Assembly (NCBI GenBank): GCA_944387205.1
Contig: CALXDZ010000041.1
Location: 1-54,237, forward strand
Length of the DNA: 54,237 nucleotides
From: an uncultured Oscillospiraceae bacterium
GTDB taxonomy: Bacteria > Bacillota > Clostridia > Oscillospirales > Oscillospiraceae
Reading direction: 5' to 3'
Shown piece by piece: positions 1-6,632 of this stretch (the stretch's first letter is position 1; the number at the start of each line of letters is the position of its first letter). The position numbers and the translations under genes are program-made. The notes beneath the pieces were generated by a model. It worked only from the letters and a program-made list of their open reading frames with translations. It was not told where the DNA came from and made no database searches.

Positions 1-22
1 GGACGGAAAGGTGCGTTGCAGT

Positions 23-541
23 ATGAAGGAAAGAGCCATGATCCGCTCCATGGTCACCACGGCCATGCTGGCGGCATTGACCTACGCGGCCACGGTGGTG
101 ATCCGCATCCCCACGCCGACCGGCGGTTATGTCAACTTAGGCGATGCGGTGGTGCTGCTCGCCGCCTTTTTGCTGGGGCCTGTGGGGGGTATGGTGGCCG
201 GCGGACTGGGCTCCGCCCTCAGCGATCTGATGGCGGGCTACATGGCCTGGGTCCCCGCCACACTGATCATCAAGGGGGCCATGGGCCTGACGGCAGGGCT
301 CTTGTACCGGCGCCTGGGCCATATTCGGGGCGGCATCGTCCTGGCGGCGGTGCCTGCCGAGTGCGTCATGGTGCTGGGCTACTTCGGCTTTGAGGCGGCG
401 CTGCTGGGCCAGGGCCTGGGGGCCGCCGTGGGCATCCCCGCCAACGTGGTCCAGGGGGTGTTTGGTCTGGCGGCGGGAACGCTGCTGACGCTGGCCCTGC
501 GCCGCAACGAATACATCCGCCGGGCCTATCCGGCTCTGTAA
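23..541 (+). CDS. ECF transporter S component (substrate-binding membrane subunit)
   Basis: A small integral membrane protein of about 172 residues, almost entirely hydrophobic with five to six predicted membrane segments. The N-terminal half reads TPTGGYVNLGDA followed by Gly/Ala-rich helices with GPVGGMVAGGLGSALSDL, a pattern typical of ECF-type vitamin transporter S components of the COG4720/PF07155 group. Such proteins bind a vitamin or precursor and dock on a shared EcfT-EcfA-EcfA' module. No ATPase or EcfT lies next to it here, so it probably uses a module encoded elsewhere. The ATG at 23 follows a GGAAAGG stretch; the ATG at 38 is an alternative. The substrate cannot be told from sequence. 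The upstream regulatory region lies outside the window. Confidence 0.8.
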   Translation: MKERAMIRSMVTTAMLAALTYAATVVIRIPTPTGGYVNLGDAVVLLAAFLLGPVGGMVAGGLGSALSDLMAGYMAWVPATLIIKGAMGLTAGLLYRRLGHIRGGIVLAAVPAECVMVLGYFGFEAALLGQGLGAAVGIPANVVQGVFGLAAGTLLTLALRRNEYIRRAYPAL

Positions 542-556
542 AAGAGACGGACGAAA

Positions 557-595
557 AAGCCGCCCTTCTCCCTTGGGAGAAGGGCGGCTTTTGTG
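557..595. terminator. Bidirectional intrinsic terminator
   Basis: A perfect GC-rich hairpin (AAGCCGCCCTTCTCCC paired with its complement) has A-tracts on the left and T-tracts on the right. It can stop the ECF S-component transcript on the plus strand and the MBL-hydrolase operon on the minus strand. Confidence 0.85.
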
Positions 596-618
596 GTTTT
601 TGAAAAATACAAAGGAAG

Positions 619-661
619 TTTTTTCCTCCCGTGCACAAAAGAGAGCACGGGGGAGGAAAAA
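619..661. other. Inverted repeat between convergent genes
   Basis: TTTTTTCCTCCCGTGC pairs with GCACGGGGGAGGAAAAA around a 10-nt loop. The runs of T and A are inside the stem and no T-tract follows, so it is not a standard terminator. It may protect the 3' end of the minus-strand operon mRNA. Confidence 0.45.
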
Positions 662-672
662 GAGGTGTATCA

Positions 673-1398
673 TCAGGGCAGTTCCAGATCAAAGCGCTGG
701 CCCGGGGACGGGGCGTCCTCCAGGGGAGCGGCCAGGTCCGGGTGGTCCCGGCGGAATTGCTCCGCCACCTCCGGGTGGTCCCAGAAGTGCATGGGCCACA
801 CCCGGTCCACCTGGGCGTGGGTGAGGAGCCAGGCGAGCCCCAGGTCGTAGGAGCCCTCTTGCCGGGGGTCCAGGGGGGCGAAGGCCAGGTCCAGGTGCCG
901 GCCTTCCAACGGGGCGGCAAAGCGGGGAAAGTGGAGGGCCATGCTGCGGTTCCACTCCTCCGACTCCCCGGGCCAGTCCCACCAGTTCAGGTCCCCGGCG
1001 TGGTACACCGTGGCGCCCTGGTAGGTCAGAAGGAAGGCCACGCCCTCGTCGGTGGAGGGCAGAGCCTCTACGTGGAGCGGCCCGCCGGGCAGAGTCAGGT
1101 CCAGGTTCCCGCGGCGGCGCAGATGGTGGATTTTGGCCTCCGGCGATGCCCCCCAGCGGCTCAGGTTCCGGGGCGTGGGGCGCAGGTCCGAGCCCAGCAG
1201 ATACTGGACGTCCGGGTGGTCCAGGGCAAAGATGGCGGGGTTGAAGTGGTCGTGGTGGCGGTGGCTCACAAAGACCAGCAGGGGCTTGGTCTTGTCCAGG
1301 GGCGGCAGCTCCCCGGTCCACCAGTCAAAGAGCCAGGCGCACTCCGGCCACTCCAGCAAAAACCCGGAGTGCCCCAGGTAGGTCAGATGGGCCTTCAC
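673..1398 (-). CDS. MBL-fold metallo-hydrolase
   Basis: A 241-residue metallo-beta-lactamase-fold protein. It opens with LTYLGHSGFLLE, the usual first strands of UlaG/UPF0173-like hydrolases, and carries the metal motif SHRHHDHFNP (HxHxDH) near residue 46. Later residues include YHAGDLNWW, matching the third metal-binding region. The start is GTG, inside the overlapping GTGA shared with the stop codon of the preceding YbjQ-like gene, so translation is probably coupled. It is the last gene of the MerR-led operon. The substrate is unknown; members of this group act on phosphodiesters, lactones or thioesters. Family assignment is secure, function is not. Confidence 0.85.
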   Translation of the reverse strand: MKAHLTYLGHSGFLLEWPECAWLFDWWTGELPPLDKTKPLLVFVSHRHHDHFNPAIFALDHPDVQYLLGSDLRPTPRNLSRWGASPEAKIHHLRRRGNLDLTLPGGPLHVEALPSTDEGVAFLLTYQGATVYHAGDLNWWDWPGESEEWNRSMALHFPRFAAPLEGRHLDLAFAPLDPRQEGSYDLGLAWLLTHAQVDRVWPMHFWDHPEVAEQFRRDHPDLAAPLEDAPSPGQRFDLELP

Positions 1399-1706
1399 AG
1401 GAAGCGGACGGCGGTGCCGTAGGCGATGACCTCGGCGGCGCCCTGCATCACCGACGAGGAGGCGTACCGCAGCCCCACCACGGCGTCGGCTCCCAGGGCC
1501 TCCGCCGCGTCCGCCATCCGCTTGGTGGCGATCTGCCGGGCCTCGTTGAGCATCTCGGTGTAGCCGGTGATCTCACCGCCCACCAGGGTCTTCATGCCGG
1601 CCATAAAGTCCCGGCCCAGGTTCTTGCTGTACACCACGGTGCCCTTGACCACGTCCAGGACCTCAAAGGCCTGGCCGGGAATGGTTTCAATACTGACGAG
1701 CTTCAT
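1395..1706 (-). CDS. YbjQ/UPF0145 family protein (PF01906)
   Basis: A 103-residue cytosolic protein matching the YbjQ family, recognised from the opening strand (VSIETIPGQAFEVLDVVKGTVV), the Gly-rich GGEITGYTEML segment and the terminal GADAVVGLRYASS..EVIAYGTAV. These proteins form pentamers of unknown function and have been called heavy-metal-binding because of distant similarity. The ATG lies inside the last codons of the upstream 85-residue membrane protein (20-nt overlap) and is preceded by GGAGGAGAAG, so that gene's C-terminal codons double as the ribosome binding site. It ends in a GTGA overlap with the MBL hydrolase. Confidence 0.88.
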   Translation of the reverse strand: MKLVSIETIPGQAFEVLDVVKGTVVYSKNLGRDFMAGMKTLVGGEITGYTEMLNEARQIATKRMADAAEALGADAVVGLRYASSSVMQGAAEVIAYGTAVRFL

Positions 1707-1944
1707 CTTCTTCTCCTCCTTGGATCTCTTTCAGTCTTCCCCGCAGGCACACCGCCAGGGGGAGCAGCAGCGCCGCCTGAGCGGCGGCCAGGATATAAAA
1801 AAGGGTGGACAGGAGGCCCGGGGAGAAATACCGCCCCAGGGCCGCCTCTGCAGCCGCGGTCAGCACCAGGCCCGCTCCGCTGACGAGGGCGGAGACCAGG
1901 GCCTGTCTGCGGCGTCGGCGGAGGGGATTAGTACTTTTTGGCAT
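1687..1944 (-). CDS. Small membrane protein, paralogous to the C-terminal part of the MerR protein
   Basis: An 85-residue protein with an Arg-rich N-terminus (LRRRRRQ) and two predicted membrane helices (about residues 15-33 and 42-66). Its end, RGRLKEIQGGEEDEARQY, resembles the end of the upstream MerR protein (LRIREIGRGEEDDAKKY), which suggests that it derives from the membrane part of that regulator. The ATG lies 17 nt inside the MerR gene and is preceded by GGAGGAGGAC, which encodes the GEED residues. No family was recognised; it may be a partner or modulator of the membrane-tethered regulator. Confidence 0.75.
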   Translation of the reverse strand: MPKSTNPLRRRRRQALVSALVSGAGLVLTAAAEAALGRYFSPGLLSTLFYILAAAQAALLLPLAVCLRGRLKEIQGGEEDEARQY

Positions 1945-2581
1945 CGTCCTCCTCCCCCCTTCCGATCTCCCGGATGCGCAGCACCAGGGCCACGGCCACC
2001 CCCAGGGCCACCGCTCCGGGAATGGCCACCAGCACCGCCAGCAGCGGCAGGGGCGGGGCGCCGTCCGGGTCCGTGGAAAAGGCCCACAGCAGCAGCCAGA
2101 TGCATCCGGCCATCAGCGCCACCATCAAAAGGGCCATCACCACCGGGGCAACATAGCGCCTCCGGCGGGTGTCCTCCTTGTGCTTATCCATGAATCGGGT
2201 CCCCTCGCTTTCCATCTCCTCCAGGCGGTCCAAAAGGGCGGCGGCGTCCAGGTCCTCCAAAGACGGGTCCTGGTCCCGCAGGGCGGCGCACACCTGCATG
2301 GCCGTCTCCAGGTCCCGCTGCTGCCGGGCCAGGGCGATGAGGTGCCGCCCCATGGCGCTGCCCAGGGTGCGGTCCCCCCGCTGCATCTTCCGGATCTCCT
2401 CCAAAGGCAGACCCAGCTTGCGCAGCAGCTTGATCCGCCGCAGCACCTTCACCTCCTCTGGGCCGTAGTCCCGGTAGCCGTTGGCGCTGTTGCGCCGGGG
2501 GCTCAGCAGCCCCTCGGACTCGTAAAAGCGGATGTTCTTCTTGGTGATGCCCACCAGGGCCTCCACTTCGTTGATCTTCAA
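1928..2581 (-). CDS. MerR-family regulator with C-terminal membrane helices
   Basis: An N-terminal MerR winged helix (KINEVEALVGITKKNIRFYESEGLLSP, then NGYRDYGPEEV) is followed by a coiled region and two hydrophobic helices (about residues 145-168 and 178-204), so the factor is probably membrane tethered. I place the start at the TTG at 2581: the AGGAGG abuts the upstream GTG at 2593 with no spacing, is 11 nt from the TTG, and family members begin near MKINEVE. The promoter has the 19-bp spacer and dyad expected of MerR autoregulation. It heads a coupled four-gene operon (MerR, small membrane protein, YbjQ, MBL hydrolase). The inducer is unknown; membrane anchoring suggests an envelope signal. 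Confidence 0.88.
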   Translation of the reverse strand: MKINEVEALVGITKKNIRFYESEGLLSPRRNSANGYRDYGPEEVKVLRRIKLLRKLGLPLEEIRKMQRGDRTLGSAMGRHLIALARQQRDLETAMQVCAALRDQDPSLEDLDAAALLDRLEEMESEGTRFMDKHKEDTRRRRYVAPVVMALLMVALMAGCIWLLLWAFSTDPDGAPPLPLLAVLVAIPGAVALGVAVALVLRIREIGRGEEDDAKKY

Positions 2582-2609
2582 AGACCGCTTCACCTCCTGT
2601 TGCAGGACT

Positions 2610-2640
2610 ATGATATACCCTCCATAAGGGGGAAGGTCAA
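2610..2640 (-). promoter_or_regulatory. MerR-type promoter with operator in a 19-bp spacer
   Basis: Reading the minus strand, the -35 TTGACC (2640-2635) and the -10 TATCAT (2615-2610) are 19 bp apart. That is too long for normal initiation and typical of MerR-distorted promoters. The interval contains the dyad ACCTTCC-N7-GGAGGGT (one mismatch in 7 bp), overlapping the -35. It drives the MerR operon. Confidence 0.8.
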
Positions 2641-2753
2641 GGGGAAATGGGAAAAAAGGCCGGGGAAAAGGTGGGAATGTGGAAAAGACAAAAAATTTTT
2701 TGCAAAAAAGGGCGAATATGCAGGAAATATGAATGGAAATGTGGAAAAGGATT

Positions 2754-2762
2754 TGATATAAT
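2754..2762 (+). promoter_or_regulatory. Extended -10 promoter for the radical SAM gene
   Basis: TGATATAAT is a perfect TATAAT preceded by the extended TGn element, 55 nt before the radical SAM start codon. No good -35 is seen, and the surrounding DNA is unusually AT-rich for this genome. Confidence 0.6.
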
Positions 2763-2816
2763 CATGTGCTGAATCCAATTGGGCCGCAGGCTGTGGAAAA
2801 AGGGAGGCAGAGCGGG

Positions 2817-3668
2817 ATGTTCAAACGGGCCTATGTGGAGATCACCAACCGCTGCAACCTCCGCTGCGCCTTTTGTCCCGGCACCCGGCGGCCCCTTCGG
2901 GATATGACGGCGGAGGAGTTCTCCCGCATCGCGGACCGGCTCCGGCCGGCGGCGGAGTACCTCTACTTCCACGTGATGGGCGAGCCCCTGTGCCACCCGG
3001 AGCTGCAAACGCTGTTGGCCCTGGCGGCGGAAAAGGGCTTTCGCAGCTGCCTGACCACCAACGGCACCCTTTTGCCCCGGCGGGCCCAGCCCCTCCTCCA
3101 GGCGGAGGGGCTCCACCGGCTCTCCGTCTCCCTCCACAGCTTCGAGGGAAACGAGGGCGCCGGGCAGATGGAGGACTATCTCCAGGGAGTGTGGGATGTG
3201 TGTCGCCCCCTGGCGGAGCGGAGCGTCATCTGCGTGCTGCGGCTGTGGAACGAGGGAGGCCTGGAGGCGCGCAACCGGGAGATCATCGCCTTTTTGGAGC
3301 GGTGCACCGGGCAGCGGGGGGACCAGTGGCCCGCCCCCCGGAAGAACGCTAAAAGGCTGGCTCCGGGGCTCTTTTTGGAGCACGCCGCCCGCTTTGACTG
3401 GCCGGACCTGACGGCCCCGGAGCGGGGAACGGAGTTCTGCCTGGGCTTGCGGGACCAGATCGCCGTGCTCAGCGACGGCACGGTGGTGCCCTGCTGCCTG
3501 GACCACGAGGGGGACCTGGCACTGGGCAACCTGCTGGAGCAGGAGCTGGAGGAGATTTTGGCCTCTCCCCGGGCCCGGGCGCTGTACGACGGGTTTTCCC
3601 GCCGCCGCCCCGCCGAGGAGCTGTGCCGCCGCTGCGGCTACGCCGCCCGGTTCAGCGCCGGGAAATGA
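2817..3668 (+). CDS. Radical SAM protein with SPASM-like C-terminal cysteines
   Basis: About 283 residues. The radical SAM cluster motif CNLRCAFC (CxxxCxxC) lies at about residues 12-19, followed by HVMGEPLCHPEL (the GGEP-like SAM-binding element) and TTNGTLL. The C-terminal part has FCLGLRDQIAVLSDGTVVPCCLDHEGDLALGNL and CRRCGYAARF, a SPASM/twitch-type set of cysteines for auxiliary iron-sulfur clusters. Such proteins modify peptides or act as sulfatase-maturation-like enzymes; no peptide substrate gene is visible here. The start chosen is ATG 2817, with GGGAGG 9 nt upstream; a GTG at 2766 has no ribosome binding site. Transcription probably starts at the extended -10 at 2754. Confidence 0.85.
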   Translation: MFKRAYVEITNRCNLRCAFCPGTRRPLRDMTAEEFSRIADRLRPAAEYLYFHVMGEPLCHPELQTLLALAAEKGFRSCLTTNGTLLPRRAQPLLQAEGLHRLSVSLHSFEGNEGAGQMEDYLQGVWDVCRPLAERSVICVLRLWNEGGLEARNREIIAFLERCTGQRGDQWPAPRKNAKRLAPGLFLEHAARFDWPDLTAPERGTEFCLGLRDQIAVLSDGTVVPCCLDHEGDLALGNLLEQELEEILASPRARALYDGFSRRRPAEELCRRCGYAARFSAGK

Positions 3669-3731
3669 GACGCTTTGTTTGCCTTCGGAACTGGAAAGAG
3701 GCCGGAGGGAGATTCTTGAGGAAGGAACATC

Positions 3732-4007
3732 ATGGACGTGTGTGAGAACTGGATCGAGAAATATGCCGACATTGACTTCAAGGGTGGCCTTCCGGAGGTC
3801 TGGACCGACCGGGGCGGAGGCGTGCTGGAGGTCTGGTACGAGAACGGATATCTCATCGACGTGGGCTATAACCGGGACCTGGAGACCTATTTCGTCAGTC
3901 TCATCAAGGACGACGACTGGGCTGTGCCCGTGCGGACCATCGCCATCCGCAGCGAGGGGGAGCTGCCCCAGGCCATCCGCACGGCGGTGGACATCGCCGC
4001 CGGCTGA
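3732..4007 (+). CDS. Small uncharacterised acidic protein
   Basis: A 91-residue soluble, acidic protein (WIEKYADIDFKGG, then LEVWYENGYLIDVGYNRDLETYFVSLIKDDDW). No signal peptide or membrane helix. An AGGAAGG precedes the ATG. It stops 9 nt before mutY and is probably cotranscribed with it. I recognise no family; the alternation of short strands suggests a compact alpha/beta fold. Confidence 0.7.
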   Translation: MDVCENWIEKYADIDFKGGLPEVWTDRGGGVLEVWYENGYLIDVGYNRDLETYFVSLIKDDDWAVPVRTIAIRSEGELPQAIRTAVDIAAG

Positions 4008-4016
4008 GGGCAGGCC

Positions 4017-5078
4017 ATGGAACCGCTCAAACAACTGACGGAGCCGCTGCTTTCCTGGTACGGGGCCAACGCCCGGGACCTGCCCTGGCGCCGCAGCCCC
4101 GACGCCTATCGGGTCTGGGTCTCGGAGATCATGCTCCAGCAGACCAGGGTGGCCGCGGTGCTGGGCTACTACGCCCGCTTCCTGGAGGCCTTCCCCACGG
4201 TGGAGGCCCTGGCAGCCGCCGACGAGGGGCAGCTGATGAAGCTCTGGGAGGGCCTGGGCTATTACAGCCGGGCCAGGAACCTCCAAAAGGCGGCCCGGGT
4301 GGTCACGGAGCAGCTGGGCGGCCGCTTTCCGGAGACCTATGAGGGCCTCATGGCCCTGCCGGGTATCGGGGACTACACCGCCGGGGCCATCCTCTCCATC
4401 GCCTTTGGTCAGCGTGTGCCGGCGGTGGACGGCAACGTGCTGCGCCTGGCCGCCCGGATCACCGGCAGCCGGGCGGACGTGACGGATATGAAGGTCCGCC
4501 GGGACTTCCGCGCCCAGGTGCTGGAGGCCATGCCGGAGGCGGCGCGCAGCGGCGCCTACAACCAGGCGCTGATGGACCTGGGGGCCACGGTGTGCCTGCC
4601 CAATGGCGAGCCCCTTTGTGAAAGCTGCCCGGCCAGGGACTTCTGCGTGGGCCATCTGACGGGCTGCGCCCGGGAGCTGCCCGTCCGGGCCCCCAAGCGC
4701 AAGCGCCGGGTGGAGGAGCGGACAGTGCTGGTGCTCCTCTCCCCCGACGGCGCGGCACTGCGCCGCCGGCCGGACACGGGGCTACTGGCGGGGCTGTGGG
4801 AGTTTCCCAATGTGGAGGGAAAGCTGGACGAGGCCGCCGCTGCCGCCCTGGCGGAGCAGTGGGGACTGGAGATCAAAAATTGGTGCCGGCGGGTCACCGC
4901 ACGGCACATTTTTACCCATGTGGCGTGGCATATGACCGGCTATGTGCTTCATGTTCAGGGCCGTGGGCCGGAGGACTTCGTCTGGGCCCGGGGAGAGGCA
5001 CTGGCGTCTCTGGCGGTGCCCTCGGCCTTTGCCCGCTTCCTGGCCGAGGCCCGGGAGGAGCTCCAGGGGCAGCAGTGA
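4017..5078 (+). CDS. mutY: A/G-specific adenine glycosylase MutY
   Basis: Removes adenine mispaired with 8-oxoguanine. The HhH-GPD core is clear: SEIMLQQTRV near residue 40 (catalytic Glu), the helix-hairpin-helix LPGIGDYTAGAIL, and AVDGNVLRLAAR with the catalytic Asp. The [4Fe-4S] cysteines follow as CLPNGEPLCESCPARDFC, with seven residues between the first two cysteines instead of the six of E. coli; I recall this spacing from other Firmicutes. The C-terminal MutT-like domain (GLLAGLWEFPNVEGK) recognises the oxidised base. At 353 residues it is a normal length. It lies between a small unknown gene and tdk with short gaps, so cotranscription is likely. Confidence 0.95.
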   Translation: MEPLKQLTEPLLSWYGANARDLPWRRSPDAYRVWVSEIMLQQTRVAAVLGYYARFLEAFPTVEALAAADEGQLMKLWEGLGYYSRARNLQKAARVVTEQLGGRFPETYEGLMALPGIGDYTAGAILSIAFGQRVPAVDGNVLRLAARITGSRADVTDMKVRRDFRAQVLEAMPEAARSGAYNQALMDLGATVCLPNGEPLCESCPARDFCVGHLTGCARELPVRAPKRKRRVEERTVLVLLSPDGAALRRRPDTGLLAGLWEFPNVEGKLDEAAAAALAEQWGLEIKNWCRRVTARHIFTHVAWHMTGYVLHVQGRGPEDFVWARGEALASLAVPSAFARFLAEAREELQGQQ

Positions 5079-5094
5079 GAACAGGAGAGAGAAG

Positions 5095-5697
5095 ATGGCA
5101 CAGCTTTATTTCAAATACGGAGCCATGGGCTCCAGCAAGACCGCCAATGCCCTGATGGCCCGCTTCAACTACGAGGAGCGGGGCCAGAGGGCCCTGATGG
5201 TCAAGCCCCAGGTGGACACCCGGGACGGGGACCACATGGTCCGCTCCCGCATCGGCCTGACCTATCCCTGCCTCTATTTCCACGAGATGCGGGCCCTGCC
5301 GGAGGCGGAGCTGGAGCAGTACGCCTGCGTCATCGTGGACGAGGCCCAGTTCCTCACCCGGGAGGAGGTCATGTTCCTGGTCCACCTGGTGGACGACTGG
5401 AACATCCCGGTCATGTGCTACGGCCTGCGGGCGGACTTCAAGGGGGACCTGTTCCCCGGCAGCGAGGCGCTGCTGATCATGGCCGACAAGATCGAAGAGG
5501 TTAAGACCGTGTGCTGGTGCGGCAAGAAGGCCACCTTCAACGCCCGGTTCGACGAAAACGGCAAGGTGCTCAAGGAGGGCAAGCAGGTGGAGCTGGGGGC
5601 CAACGACCGTTACACCAGCCTGTGCCGCAAGCACTGGATGGCCGGGGACCTGGGGCCGGACTTTGCCATTGAAAAGGGGCCCGGCCATGATCTGTGA
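5095..5697 (+). CDS. tdk: Thymidine kinase (type II, zinc-containing)
   Basis: Phosphorylates thymidine for salvage. About 200 residues, the normal length for tetrameric type II enzymes. The N-terminal P-loop region reads YGAMGSSKTANALM, with Ser in place of the usual Gly before the Lys. The catalytic acid is in VIVDEAQFL, the lasso-like GLRADFKGDLFPGS follows, and zinc cysteines appear in CWCGKKA and the late SLCRKHW. ATG 5095 is preceded by AGGAGAGA; the open frame extends upstream inside mutY, but that part is not family sequence. The downstream radical SAM gene overlaps its end by 11 nt. Confidence 0.93.
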   Translation: MAQLYFKYGAMGSSKTANALMARFNYEERGQRALMVKPQVDTRDGDHMVRSRIGLTYPCLYFHEMRALPEAELEQYACVIVDEAQFLTREEVMFLVHLVDDWNIPVMCYGLRADFKGDLFPGSEALLIMADKIEEVKTVCWCGKKATFNARFDENGKVLKEGKQVELGANDRYTSLCRKHWMAGDLGPDFAIEKGPGHDL

Positions 5698-6556
5698 TCT
5701 CTGCCCCCGCCGCTGCGGCGCGGAGCGGACGGAGGAGACGGGGGGCGGCGTGTGCGGCATGCCCGCCGGGCTGCGCCTGGCCCGGGCGGGGCTCCACTTC
5801 TGGGAGGAGCCCTGCATCAGCGGCACCCGTGGCTCCGGAGCGGTGTTCTTCTCCGGCTGCTGCCTGCGGTGCTCCTTCTGTCAGAACCGGACCATCAGCA
5901 CCGGGGGCTTCGGAAAGGCCGTATCCGTAGAGCGCCTGCGGGAGATCTTCCGGGAGCTCATCGCCCAGGGGGCCCACAACCTGAACCTGGTGACCCCCAC
6001 CCACTTCACCCCCTGGATTTTGAAGGCCCTGGACCCGGCGCCGCCGGTGCCGGTGGTGTGGAACTGCGGGGGCTATGAGCGGGTGGAGACATTGCGGACC
6101 CTGGAGGGAAAGGTGCAGATCTATCTGCCGGACCTGAAGTATGCCCTGGAGGGGCCGGCGGCGGCCCTCAGCGCCGCGCCGGACTACTTCCCCGTGGTCC
6201 GGGCGGCCATTTTGGAGATGTACCGCCAGACGGGGCCCTATGAGATGGAGGACGGGCTTTTGAAAAAGGGCGTGGTGATCCGGCACCTGGTGCTGCCGGG
6301 CCAGCTGGAGAACACCCGCCGGTGCATCGACTGGGTAGCGGAGACGTTTGGGCCCGGCCAGGTGCTCTTCTCCCTTATGGCCCAGTACACGCCCCAGCCC
6401 GGGGCTACCGGGCCCATGGCCCGGCACGTGACGGGGGCGGAGTATGCCGCGGCTGTTGCCTATATGGAAAACTGCGGCATCACCGACGGCTTCACCCAGG
6501 AGCGGACCTCCGCCCGGGAGGAGTACACCCCCGACTTCGACCTGACGGGGGTATGA
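5687..6556 (+). CDS. PflX-like radical SAM protein (COG1313)
   Basis: About 289 residues. It starts with CDLCPRRCG, a second cysteine motif typical of PflX/COG1313 proteins, then GAVFFSGCCLRCSFCQN with the radical SAM CxxxCxxC, and LVTPTHFTPWIL. These proteins resemble pyruvate formate-lyase activases and presumably install a glycyl radical or reduce a substrate, but their target is not established. ATG 5687 overlaps the end of tdk by 11 nt and is preceded by AAGGGG. A TTG at 5663 is a less likely start. The gene ends just before a strong terminator. Confidence 0.85.
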   Translation: MICDLCPRRCGAERTEETGGGVCGMPAGLRLARAGLHFWEEPCISGTRGSGAVFFSGCCLRCSFCQNRTISTGGFGKAVSVERLREIFRELIAQGAHNLNLVTPTHFTPWILKALDPAPPVPVVWNCGGYERVETLRTLEGKVQIYLPDLKYALEGPAAALSAAPDYFPVVRAAILEMYRQTGPYEMEDGLLKKGVVIRHLVLPGQLENTRRCIDWVAETFGPGQVLFSLMAQYTPQPGATGPMARHVTGAEYAAAVAYMENCGITDGFTQERTSAREEYTPDFDLTGV

Positions 6557-6563
6557 AAGAGAA

Positions 6564-6615
6564 AAAAGAGCCCGGTCCCTTTTGGGACCGGGCTCTTTTG
6601 GGACCGGGCTCTTTT
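6564..6615 (+). terminator. Terminator with duplicated 3' arm
   Basis: The left arm AAAAGAGCCCGGTCCC (6564-6579) can pair with either of two adjacent identical right arms, GGGACCGGGCTCTTTT at 6584-6599 and 6600-6615. Each right arm ends in a T-tract. It lies between convergent genes and can also act on the minus-strand symporter transcript. Confidence 0.85.
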
Positions 6616-6632
6616 TGCGGGATGGGGTGCCC

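Noticed and set aside
2637-4655. A 672-codon minus-strand open frame across the radical SAM and mutY genes
   Set aside because: Both real genes lie on the other strand with diagnostic motifs; the frame also crosses the AT-rich promoter region.
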